A stretch of 64,000 nt of DNA, taken from positions 30,058 to 94,057 of the forward strand of contig CANMSE010000007.1 of NCBI GenBank assembly GCA_947500555.1, in the 5' to 3' direction. How positions within the stretch are numbered: the first letter of the stretch is position 1; each line of letters begins with the position of its first letter. Position numbers and translations under genes: made by a program. Positions 26,952-35,143 of the stretch are shown here, piece after piece. The notes under the pieces are model-generated. The model saw only the letters and a program-made list of their open reading frames with translations, made no database searches and was not told the origin of the DNA. Source of the stretch: an uncultured Fulvivirga sp. Lineage in GTDB: Bacteria > Bacteroidota > Bacteroidia > Cytophagales > Cyclobacteriaceae.

Positions 26952-29489
26952 ATGAAATATATCACCGCTCTCTTTTTTGCCTTTTCATTACTAAGTATCA
27001 CAAAATCCGCGTCTTTAGCCCAAGTAAATTCTAGTCAGGAAGCCAATTACAAGACTAAAACAAGTATGAGTTTCAATTATTCCACACAATATGATAACGG
27101 CTATGTGGTTTTAAAGGATGGTACTCAACTAACAGGTCAAATAGCGTTAGTGGGTCAATCCTATAACAATTTATGGGGAGTAAAAATTAAAACGAGTTCA
27201 GGTAACAAGTACAGCCTTCAAATGAGAAGTCTGAAAGAGTTTGGTTTGGCTTCAGGGTTGACTAACGATACCCCAGAGTTTTTTAGTTGGACATTACCTG
27301 AGAAAAAATCTGTAATTAATGGATTCAAGTCCATTAGAATCGGCTATGCAGATTTTGGTTATGTCACGGATAAATCAGGGAAAACTTATGACGGGTCAAT
27401 TCAGATTAAAGAAGTATCAGGTAAAATTGAAAATATATCAATACGTGACGCTTCCAAAAATTTAACGAAGCTTGATGCAGAGGACATCAGTAATTTCGGT
27501 GTGAAAAAATATAAAGACCCAAAATTCGAAGGCGCATGGTCAATTATCCGCTGGAAACAAAATTCATATACCAGCACTTTTGCAAATACAAAGTCCATAC
27601 CTTATCCTGGTTACGTCAATCTTACTAATGGACAAAAAGTAATTGGCGACATTACTCTACTTAGAAAAGGCACTCAAGTTAATAAAGTAAATGTGCTCGG
27701 GTCAGCGGATGCAAAACCTCAGAAAATCAAAACTGAGGACATCAAGTCTTATGGATATACTATTAAAATGGCGGATATCAATGAGCTCTACAGCAAGTAT
27801 GACGTAGCCAGCATTAATCCAAATTATCGATTCTTTCCCGGTAAAATAACTATGGAAGATGGTACGATAAAGCAAGGTTTTGTAGCTAAATCATCTGCTA
27901 ATGATCTATCAGATGCCTACTTCTCAAAAGATGAAAATAGTTATCTGGAACTCATTGACCAAGATCAAATAGATGAAGTAGATCAGGAAATTCCAGATGA
28001 AGAATGGTTACGTTATAAAAATTACATCTACAACCAAACCCATGTTGAGGGCTACAAAATTCAAAATCCAAACCAATGGAAATATGATGGAAAGTATGAT
28101 CCTAACATATATAAAACGCTTTACCAACCAGGATATGTCAGATTAAAAAATGGAGACACCAAGGTGGGTTCAATATCTATTAATAAGCAAGGTACCATAA
28201 CCAAAGTGCGATTTAAAGAATCAGGTAAAGACCTTGTCAAATATGGTTACAAAGACTACGAAACTTACGGCTTACTCGAGCAAGAAGCAAAAACAGCATT
28301 CCCGGCAGAATTATTTAGTAAATCGAATAAAGGATTCATTAGACTTTTCAATACTGATGAGACATTGTATGGAGATCTAAAAATAAAAACTAAAAATAAT
28401 AAAGCTGGAAGCAGTGAGCTTGAAAAGCAACTATTCATATTTAACCATAACGGAACGGAAGAAGAGTATAAAGAAAGTAATATAGATATCTACGGACTGG
28501 TAGATGTAGATATACAAAGATTGCAGAAAGCCACAAAGACGGCTGATCCAAAGCAAGGATTTCATCCCGGCAGCTTTGTTCTCGATGGCATAAAAAAAGA
28601 AGGTGTAATTGCATGGGCTGCTCCTAACGATGGAGGTCAGTATTTCGCATTTTACTATGCCACAGCAATGGATGGGCCCGCTAATGTGTTTTATTTGTCA
28701 AGCGGTGTTTCTGATATAGTTCAAAATATTGAAATTATTGATTTAGAGACCCAGTCTAAATCAGAAGAATTGGCCAATACAGGAGAAGGTCTCGAAGGTT
28801 ATGTAATAACACATGACGGTGAAAAAATGGAAGGTGAAATAGCCTTAACAATTCCACCAAAAATTCAATTCGCTACTAATGTTCAACTAAAGAAGGCAGA
28901 TGGCGAAGTAAGGAACTATGCGAATGATAATTCATTACGAGAAATTATCATTACAGAACCGGGTAGAGAAGCTCTATTTGTCTCTTTTGAAGGTGAGTAT
29001 GTGGAAGTTTTACAACAGGATGGCCACTGGGTACATTTTAAAAATCCGCACCCTACAACACTATCGACATTGTCATCTTTTGGTAACGACATATTAAATC
29101 AATCCGCCCAAGATGGACTGGAAAGTCTTGATCGAAGAGCTGATGAAGAGGCTATGAAAGACGCTATGAAGAAGTCAATTGAAGGAGATTGGGATGAAGG
29201 TGATCAACGTAAATTCAATGATTTTATGAGTCGTAAACGAATGAAATGGACAGACACAGAATTCCTAAAATTTTATAAAAAGGAATATGTAGTTATGAAT
29301 AAAAATGATGGTACTAATGCTATCTATATCCCTTCCTTTACAGAACCAAGTAGTTTCTTTAGAATCGAAGGTTTATTGATGGGTTGTATCGAATTTCTAG
29401 AACTAGAACCTTCAGAGCAAAAGCAACTCTTCAAAATGAAAAATCCGCAAGCAACACTGAGTTTTTTGAACCAGAATCTAACAAACTGA
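26952..29489 (+). CDS. large secreted protein built of about eight GYV-x-DG-x-G-x-I repeats
   Basis: The 845-residue protein has a signal peptide (about 1-23, ending SLA). A motif of the form (P)G-[YFK]-[VI]-x-L-x-[DN]-G-x(3-4)-G-x-[IL] recurs near residues 50, 135, 219, 296, 393, 460, 539 and 615, for example GYVVLKDGTQLTGQI, GYVNLTNGQKVIGDI and GYVRLKNGDTKVGSI. The spacing is about 70-100 residues, indicating tandem small beta domains. A C-terminal region without the motif follows (about 700-845), Lys/Glu-rich with several Trp. I do not recognise the family. It is probably periplasmic or outer-membrane associated; no sorting signal is seen. Confidence 0.65.
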   Translation: MKYITALFFAFSLLSITKSASLAQVNSSQEANYKTKTSMSFNYSTQYDNGYVVLKDGTQLTGQIALVGQSYNNLWGVKIKTSSGNKYSLQMRSLKEFGLASGLTNDTPEFFSWTLPEKKSVINGFKSIRIGYADFGYVTDKSGKTYDGSIQIKEVSGKIENISIRDASKNLTKLDAEDISNFGVKKYKDPKFEGAWSIIRWKQNSYTSTFANTKSIPYPGYVNLTNGQKVIGDITLLRKGTQVNKVNVLGSADAKPQKIKTEDIKSYGYTIKMADINELYSKYDVASINPNYRFFPGKITMEDGTIKQGFVAKSSANDLSDAYFSKDENSYLELIDQDQIDEVDQEIPDEEWLRYKNYIYNQTHVEGYKIQNPNQWKYDGKYDPNIYKTLYQPGYVRLKNGDTKVGSISINKQGTITKVRFKESGKDLVKYGYKDYETYGLLEQEAKTAFPAELFSKSNKGFIRLFNTDETLYGDLKIKTKNNKAGSSELEKQLFIFNHNGTEEEYKESNIDIYGLVDVDIQRLQKATKTADPKQGFHPGSFVLDGIKKEGVIAWAAPNDGGQYFAFYYATAMDGPANVFYLSSGVSDIVQNIEIIDLETQSKSEELANTGEGLEGYVITHDGEKMEGEIALTIPPKIQFATNVQLKKADGEVRNYANDNSLREIIITEPGREALFVSFEGEYVEVLQQDGHWVHFKNPHPTTLSTLSSFGNDILNQSAQDGLESLDRRADEEAMKDAMKKSIEGDWDEGDQRKFNDFMSRKRMKWTDTEFLKFYKKEYVVMNKNDGTNAIYIPSFTEPSSFFRIEGLLMGCIEFLELEPSEQKQLFKMKNPQATLSFLNQNLTN

Positions 29490-29493
29490 AGTT

Positions 29494-30975
29494 TTAGAAA
29501 ACTATATTCTCGTACACCTCATTATTATATGTGCGACAGGAAAGTTTAGCAGTCAAGGCACTTGGTTTGAACAATGATTTACCCATAACCATTCTAACAC
29601 ATTCTTGAATGCCTTCAGTGATAGAAGGATGAGGATGCACACATTCAGCTAGCTCTTCAATACCCTTATCCATACTTATAAGCAACGCTACCGCCTGAAT
29701 GGCACTGGAAGCATGATGCCCAACCACACGCATTCCAAGGATTTTCATGTCCTCATCATTTGTCACCAATAGCTTTATAAACCCTTGTGTATTACGCTTG
29801 GCAATAGCTCTTGGTATACATGAATAGTCGAGTGTAACAACTTTATAAGGAATGCCTTTTGCTTTTGCCTGATTCTCATTGAGCCCCACTCCTGCCACTT
29901 CAGGGTGAAGAAACATAATAGTGGAGATGTTCTCGTAGACTAGTTTTCTTTTCGGTTGCCCAAAAATCTTCTCCACTGCATGTCTCCCTTCCAACTCTCC
30001 TACATTCACCAATGCAATATCAGCGGTAATATCACCGACAGCATAGATGTTAGAAACACTGGTTTGTGTTTCATTATCCTCAATACCTCTATGGTTTAAA
30101 GTGATAGGAACAGCGTCAGCCCACAGATTTTCATAATTCGGAACTCTACCCACAGATACCAAAGCTTTTTCAACATTAAATATCTCTTTGCTTCCGTCAT
30201 TATACTCTAGCTCATACCTCACCTTGCCATCAACTTTTTCCATCTTAATTAAGCGTGAATTTCGGTGTATCAAAACACCACTCTCCTCCATATTGCGCTC
30301 AATCACCTCAACAACATCTTCATCTTCAAACGGTAAAATGCGGTCTCCCTTATCAATTAAATGAACCTTCGTCTTTCCAAAGCCTGAGAATATCGTTGCA
30401 TATTCACAACCTATTACTCCCGCACCTAGAATTACCATACTTTCAGGGAAATCATCAATATTTTCTATTCCCTCACTAGTCAGGATAATCTTTTCATCTA
30501 TAGGTATTTCAGGAAGTTTGCGAGGTCGACTACCTGTTGCCAGCACCACATAGTCGGTATGAACTACTTCTACTCCATTGTCTCCGCTAATTTCAATTTC
30601 ATGTTCATTTAGCAGCTTGGCGCTTCCCACCTTAAACTCAAGCAGGTTAGAAAACTGTGAATGCTGAAGCAAATCCATATGATCGGTAAGCAGGTACTTG
30701 CGAGCGACTACAGCATCAACTACATCCTTTTTTACATCTTTGAATTTGATATCAGGGGGATTGACATTGAATCGTTTTAGATGTTTATTGAGTCGAGCAG
30801 TTTCTTTAGAAATTTCCCACCATGTTTTAGATGATAACGCCCCGTTGGTTACACCTGCTCCACCAATCCCATATCGCTCTACTAACAATACTTTTTTCTT
30901 GAAATCGAGCGCCCTCATAGCCGCTGCATAACCTGATGGACCAGCACCAATAACAACTAAATCGTAGTTCTTCAT
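29494..30975 (-). CDS. class I flavoprotein disulfide reductase homologue lacking the redox cysteines
   Basis: The 493-residue protein has the full architecture of dihydrolipoamide dehydrogenase or soluble transhydrogenase: FAD motif VIGAGPSGYAAAMRA, ATGSRPR, NAD motif ILGAGVIGCEYATIFSGFG, second FAD motif NIYAVGDIT, dimerisation domain and HPHPSITE with the His-Glu pair. The active-site helix, normally GGTCLNVGCIPSK, reads GGAGVTNGALSSK, so both redox Cys are replaced (Gly41, Ala46). It cannot do dithiol chemistry at this site and is better viewed as an NAD(P)-dependent FAD oxidoreductase or transhydrogenase-like protein. A palindrome lies just upstream of its start. Confidence 0.85.
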   Translation of the reverse strand: MKNYDLVVIGAGPSGYAAAMRALDFKKKVLLVERYGIGGAGVTNGALSSKTWWEISKETARLNKHLKRFNVNPPDIKFKDVKKDVVDAVVARKYLLTDHMDLLQHSQFSNLLEFKVGSAKLLNEHEIEISGDNGVEVVHTDYVVLATGSRPRKLPEIPIDEKIILTSEGIENIDDFPESMVILGAGVIGCEYATIFSGFGKTKVHLIDKGDRILPFEDEDVVEVIERNMEESGVLIHRNSRLIKMEKVDGKVRYELEYNDGSKEIFNVEKALVSVGRVPNYENLWADAVPITLNHRGIEDNETQTSVSNIYAVGDITADIALVNVGELEGRHAVEKIFGQPKRKLVYENISTIMFLHPEVAGVGLNENQAKAKGIPYKVVTLDYSCIPRAIAKRNTQGFIKLLVTNDEDMKILGMRVVGHHASSAIQAVALLISMDKGIEELAECVHPHPSITEGIQECVRMVMGKSLFKPSALTAKLSCRTYNNEVYENIVF

Positions 30976-30985
30976 AATTTACTAT

Positions 30986-31000
30986 AGACTATTGTAGTCT
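30986..31000. promoter_or_regulatory. inverted repeat AGACTA-TTG-TAGTCT upstream of the flavoprotein gene
   Basis: A perfect 6-3-6 inverted repeat ends 11 nt upstream of the flavoprotein start codon, a position expected for an operator. The divergent MarR-type regulator is a candidate binder, by inference only. Confidence 0.4.
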
Positions 31001-31197
31001 TAAATATAATGATTTCTAAATCAAATTAGATGACTCTCAAGAATATGAAAAGTACAGAAATGGAAGTGAATAGCCAGTATTCTTTGACCTTGATGAAGTA
31101 AGGGAATTGAAGTGATTTTTGAAACCAATAGGAAGTATGAATAAGCAAATATGCTCAATTCTGTGAACTGTTCCAGTTATCGAAACTAAAGCCTTAA

Positions 31198-31272
31198 TTA
31201 AAGAACAATCAAGATTAAAGCTGCCGTGATAAGTCCAAGAACAATAAGTCCTATCTCGATTGTATTTTTCAT
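31198..31272 (-). CDS. possible 24-aa single-helix membrane peptide
   Basis: The ORF reads M-K-N-T-I-E-I-G followed by an unbroken hydrophobic run (LIVLGLITAALILIVL) and TAA. That is a polar N-terminus plus one transmembrane helix, the typical form of small bacterial membrane proteins. It is too short for the ORF track. No convincing promoter or ribosome site was found, and a chance hydrophobic ORF in AT-rich DNA cannot be excluded. Confidence 0.35.
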   Translation of the reverse strand: MKNTIEIGLIVLGLITAALILIVL

Positions 31273-31439
31273 TGTTGTTTGTGATGTAATCATAGTGTAA
31301 TTATCACCCATACCCTCTTATTATAGAAATGAAAACCTCTGAACTGTAAGATTCTTGTACTGAATCGGGCATAATACTGACTGAATTATTAAACCCTATT
31401 CTACGTAATTCTATCTAAACTGCACTTCATGCGCAAGAA

Positions 31440-31470
31440 TTGATATTTTTTATTATTATGTATATATTTA
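31440..31470 (+). promoter_or_regulatory. candidate promoter of the MarR-GNAT gene
   Basis: TTG (31440-31442), a 20-nt spacer and TATATTTA (31463-31470; one mismatch to TAnnTTTG) lie 19 nt upstream of the start codon. The following bases TTTACGTAACTAAC resemble a half of the palindrome at 47991-48010. Confidence 0.45.
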
Positions 31471-31489
31471 CGTAACTAACTACTTAATT

Positions 31490-32443
31490 ATGGAATACTT
31501 GGATAAACTGGGCGTTTTAGCCCTTGGCAGTAGACTGAGAAGGTTGAGTGACAACATTATGGCTGATGGAGCAACCATGTACAGACAAGCAAATGTAGAT
31601 TTTGATCCCAAATGGTTCCCTGTTTTTAGTCTACTGTCCAAGCAATCCCCACTAGGTATTATGGAGATAGCCGACCACTTGAATATATCGCACCCATATG
31701 TAATCAAATTAGTCAAAGACCTGGAGAAAAAAGGATATCTAACCAATGCGGCCAATTCATCAGATGGAAGAAAACGTGCCATTCAATTATCAGATGCAGG
31801 ATTTAAAATACTCAATGAGCTTGAACCACTTTGGGATGATATAAGTCGGACTATGGAGTCTTTGCTTCGTGATTTAAACAATAGTATCTATTCAAGTATC
31901 ATACAACTGGAAGAGGCTTTTTCCAGTCGTAGTTTTGCTGATCGGCTCAGTGATACACGTAAAGAACGACAGCAAGCCTCAGTGACCATTCTTCCTTTCT
32001 CGGCTGAGTATGAGTCATATTTTAAAACACTAAATGAAGAATGGCTTAAGAAGTATTTTGAAATTGAACCTCTGGATGTGGAAGTGCTTTCTAATCCAGT
32101 AGAATACCTTATAAAGCCAGGTGGTACTATCCTTTTTGCCGAATATAATGGGGAGATTGTAGGTACATGTGCTCTTAAAAAACATGAGTCAAACCAATAT
32201 GAACTAACCAAGATGGCCGTTACTGAAAAAGTCCAAGGTCTACAGATAGGAAAAAAATTAGGCCAGGCAATATTAACATCTGCAAAAGAAAAGAATGCCG
32301 CAAAAGTATTTCTAGAATCCAATAGAATTCTAAGTCCAGCCATCAATTTGTATAAGCGACTTGGTTTCGTAGAAGCCATACATCCTTCTCAATCTGATTA
32401 CATCAGATCAGACATATATATGGTATTGAAAGCTGACCTATGA
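31490..32443 (+). CDS. MarR-type regulator fused to a GNAT acetyltransferase
   Basis: The 317-residue protein joins an N-terminal winged-helix MarR domain (about 1-145; LGIMEIADHLNISHPYVIKLVKDLEKKGYL and SDGRKRAIQLSDAGF) to a C-terminal GNAT domain (about 160-315; GEIVGTCALKKHE, LTKMAVTEKVQGLQIGKKLGQAIL for acetyl-CoA binding, and AINLYKRLGF). Such fusions are known across bacteria. Substrate and operator are unknown. Its stop overlaps the next GNAT gene by four bases, so two acetyltransferases are translationally coupled. Confidence 0.9.
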   Translation: MEYLDKLGVLALGSRLRRLSDNIMADGATMYRQANVDFDPKWFPVFSLLSKQSPLGIMEIADHLNISHPYVIKLVKDLEKKGYLTNAANSSDGRKRAIQLSDAGFKILNELEPLWDDISRTMESLLRDLNNSIYSSIIQLEEAFSSRSFADRLSDTRKERQQASVTILPFSAEYESYFKTLNEEWLKKYFEIEPLDVEVLSNPVEYLIKPGGTILFAEYNGEIVGTCALKKHESNQYELTKMAVTEKVQGLQIGKKLGQAILTSAKEKNAAKVFLESNRILSPAINLYKRLGFVEAIHPSQSDYIRSDIYMVLKADL

Positions 32444-32961
32444 AAGATCAATTTATAATCAGGGATGCAGATCAAAATGATTATGAGCAAATAGGACGCG
32501 TGCTTGTTAGTTCTTATACCCTCCTCAATGATTTTCCAAAGCCTCAAGAACAGCCTAACTACTATGATAAACTTCAGCACATATATAAACTCTTAACAGA
32601 TGATAGCATTGAATTATTTGTTGCCATAATCAATGATCAAAAAGTAGCCGGAACCGTCCTCTTCTTTGGCGACATGGCTTATTACGGTTCTAAGGGTACG
32701 GCAACTAAAGCCAAGAATACAGCAGGCTTTCGCTTTTTAGGGGTAGATCCCGATGCTCAAGGTCTCGGCATAGGTAAAGCTCTGAGCTTACATTGCATTG
32801 ACCGTGCAAAAGAATTAAAATGTAAACAGGTCATTATCCATTCCACTGAAGCTATGAAAACAGCCAGGTCTATGTACTTGAAAATAGGATTTGAAAAAGC
32901 TCCATACTTAGATTTTGACTGGGATGGATATGGAGTTTATGGGTTTAAACTCGATCTTTAG
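32440..32961 (+). CDS. GNAT family N-acetyltransferase
   Basis: The 173-residue GNAT-fold protein has the acetyl-CoA loop FRFLGVDPDAQGLGIGKALSLHCI and the C-terminal KTARSMYLKIGFEKAP motif. The acceptor substrate cannot be inferred. It overlaps the MarR-GNAT fusion by four bases (ATGA). The divergent N-terminal region (ADQNDYEQIGRVLVSSY) is usual for the family. Confidence 0.88.
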   Translation: MKDQFIIRDADQNDYEQIGRVLVSSYTLLNDFPKPQEQPNYYDKLQHIYKLLTDDSIELFVAIINDQKVAGTVLFFGDMAYYGSKGTATKAKNTAGFRFLGVDPDAQGLGIGKALSLHCIDRAKELKCKQVIIHSTEAMKTARSMYLKIGFEKAPYLDFDWDGYGVYGFKLDL

Positions 32962-32992
32962 GTGAAACATTGGTCACTTACGAGATTGATTT

Positions 32993-33865
32993 ATGAAATT
33001 TCTATACCTTATTTCCCTCTTTTTTATTCTTTGTACAACAGGCATCTGTCAGGTTAAAGAAACCATACTTACTAATCACAGCGCCTCAGACAGGTATGCA
33101 AACTATTCTCCAGATGGTAAGCTAATAGTTTTTGAATCAGATCGAAATGGTAGCTGGGACATTTATCTTATGAATTCAGATGGCAAAAGTGTCAAAAGGT
33201 TAACACTACATGATAAAGATGACAGGCGCCCTAGCTGGCACCCATCAGGAAAAAGTATCTTGTTTGAATCAGATCGTATGGGTCAATTTGAATTATTCAA
33301 AATGGACATTCCAAGTGGTAGAGTAGATTGGATAGACATAAAAAGGCCTGATGGTGACCCAATCTTTGCCAGATACTCACCAGACGGTAGCAAAATCGCT
33401 TTTTCCTTTAAAGAGTCAGATGACAAAGCCAATATCGCCATAGTGAATAAAAAGGGGAAAGGGTTTAAGCTGGTCACCGATAATGATTTTAGAAGCTTTT
33501 ATCCGAGCTGGTCTCCAGATGGTAAGTCTATAGTCTTTTTCTCAAGACACGAGACTAATAATAACGATGATGAAATTTATACGATCAATCTTGATGGCAC
33601 AGGTATGACCAGACTGACCAATTGGCCAAAACACAATTTCTGTCCTTCTTGGTCATCTGATGGGGCGAAAATTGCCTATGTTACTTCTATGGATGATAGA
33701 AGACCTGAGATTTACATTATGGATGCTGATGGCCAAAATGCTATGAGAATCACTAATAATGAAGATGGTGACACCTTACCTTTTTGGTCTAAAGACAGTA
33801 AGAAACTGCTTATCACAGGTTACAGAAATGGTAGCTTTGAAATCTGTGAACTACTAATCAATTGA
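32993..33865 (+). CDS. secreted TolB-like beta-propeller protein (PD40/WD40-like repeats)
   Basis: The 290-residue protein has a signal peptide (about 1-19, ending GIC) and about six PD40 repeats. Each has an SPDG-K-I-F-S-D/R-x-N-G core, for example YSPDGKLIVFESDRNGSWDIYLM, WHPSGKSILFESDRMG and WSPDGKSIVFFSRHE. The fold is a TolB-type beta-propeller, without the N-terminal TolB domain and without a C-terminal catalytic domain. A periplasmic binding or scaffold role is inferred. It lies 31 nt after the GNAT gene. Confidence 0.8.
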   Translation: MKFLYLISLFFILCTTGICQVKETILTNHSASDRYANYSPDGKLIVFESDRNGSWDIYLMNSDGKSVKRLTLHDKDDRRPSWHPSGKSILFESDRMGQFELFKMDIPSGRVDWIDIKRPDGDPIFARYSPDGSKIAFSFKESDDKANIAIVNKKGKGFKLVTDNDFRSFYPSWSPDGKSIVFFSRHETNNNDDEIYTINLDGTGMTRLTNWPKHNFCPSWSSDGAKIAYVTSMDDRRPEIYIMDADGQNAMRITNNEDGDTLPFWSKDSKKLLITGYRNGSFEICELLIN

Positions 33866-33937
33866 TCTTCTTAATTTATATTCACGTTGAAGCCAATTAA
33901 GATTCCTCTGAAGCCATTTTAACTTTTTTAGAACTAT

Positions 33938-35053
33938 ATGAAGCGAGCACTTGTCAGGTATAGAAACAGTGCATTCCGCCAGTTTCTTCGGAGACATAAG
34001 AAGTATGCACCTATCTACTTTTTTATTGGAGGATTTATATTCGATACACTTACACTTGGAAGAGTTGATCGTGCTTATGACCTTACCGTTTTATGCTTGC
34101 ACATGGTGAATCTTACTGTCATCATCTACTTATTCAACCTAGCTGATGATGGCAAATGGAAAAATACATTTCTTGACCGTTTTGAAGAATATTTCCCTCT
34201 GGCTATTCAGTTTTTCTTTGGTGCATTGTCCAGCGCTTATGTAATCTACTTTTCCCGAAGTGTCTCTCTTTCGAAAACGGTTTCCTTTTTTATTATTTTA
34301 ATCGTGCTGCTGTTTGCCAATGAGTTTCTCAAAAAACGGATCTCCAATAAGTATCTTCAGTTTAGTGTGTACGCGTTTATCAATTTCACTTATTGTTCAT
34401 TTATGATTCCTGTTTTCATCCGCGAGATGAGTACAGAAATTTTCATTGTTTCAGGCCTTGTTAGTTTTGGTATAACGCTCACATTGATTGGCGTTACTTA
34501 TACAGCCAGCCCTAGCACGCGTAAAGAAATTACTTTGTGGAAGGTCATTGGACTTGTAGGCATCATCTACATTACACTAAATTTCTTCTATTTTTTTAGA
34601 TTGATACCACCTGTTCCGTTAGCATTAGATACAGGTATAGTAGCCCATAACATAAAAGTGGAAGATGGTAACTATATAGTAAGTTACGAAGCCGATGATT
34701 CACATATATTTTGGCGAGATCATCGTTTAAATTTTGTCCTTGAGCCTGAAGAAGAAGTGTATATTTTCTCTTCAATTTTTGCTCCGACTTCACTGGAGAA
34801 AGAAGTATTCCACCGCTGGAAGTGGTACAATAAGGAAACAGAAGATTGGGAAATTGTAGAAGACATAGGCTTTGAAATAGTAGGTGGCCGTGATGGTGGC
34901 TTTAGGGGCTATACCTATAAAAGCAATGTCTGGCAAGGTACTTGGAAGGTAGAAGTAATGACAGAAGAAGAACTAGTGCTCGGGGTGATCGACTTTAATC
35001 TCATTATCAGCGAGAATTTGGAACCTAAGAAGTTAGTCGTAAAACGATTTTAA
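33938..35053 (+). CDS. DUF2914 family membrane protein
   Basis: The 371-residue protein has about six to seven hydrophobic helices in residues 20-220 and a soluble C-terminal beta domain (about 235-370). The latter contains IFSSIFAPTSLEKEVFHRWKWYN, YTYKSNVWQGTWKVEVMTEE and LGVIDFNLII, as in the DUF2914 family. Family function is unknown; the C-terminal domain probably faces the periplasm. It is monocistronic, 72 nt after the PD40 gene. Confidence 0.72.
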   Translation: MKRALVRYRNSAFRQFLRRHKKYAPIYFFIGGFIFDTLTLGRVDRAYDLTVLCLHMVNLTVIIYLFNLADDGKWKNTFLDRFEEYFPLAIQFFFGALSSAYVIYFSRSVSLSKTVSFFIILIVLLFANEFLKKRISNKYLQFSVYAFINFTYCSFMIPVFIREMSTEIFIVSGLVSFGITLTLIGVTYTASPSTRKEITLWKVIGLVGIIYITLNFFYFFRLIPPVPLALDTGIVAHNIKVEDGNYIVSYEADDSHIFWRDHRLNFVLEPEEEVYIFSSIFAPTSLEKEVFHRWKWYNKETEDWEIVEDIGFEIVGGRDGGFRGYTYKSNVWQGTWKVEVMTEEELVLGVIDFNLIISENLEPKKLVVKRF

Positions 35054-35143
35054 CTAGGCTTTATGACCTATAGAATCTTCTCTCTATTCACCAGCATATG
35101 CTCTCACGTAGTGATGCCATCAAACAAATATCTATTCTCCGCT

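Larger units (their letters stand above)
30976..31489. other. 514-bp intergenic region with two regulatory sites and one tiny ORF
   Basis: This divergent gap between the flavoprotein gene and the MarR-GNAT gene holds a 6-3-6 palindrome (30986-31000), a 24-codon membrane-peptide ORF on the minus strand (31198-31272) and a promoter (31440-31470). The rest is AT-rich and I see nothing else in it. Confidence 0.6.
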
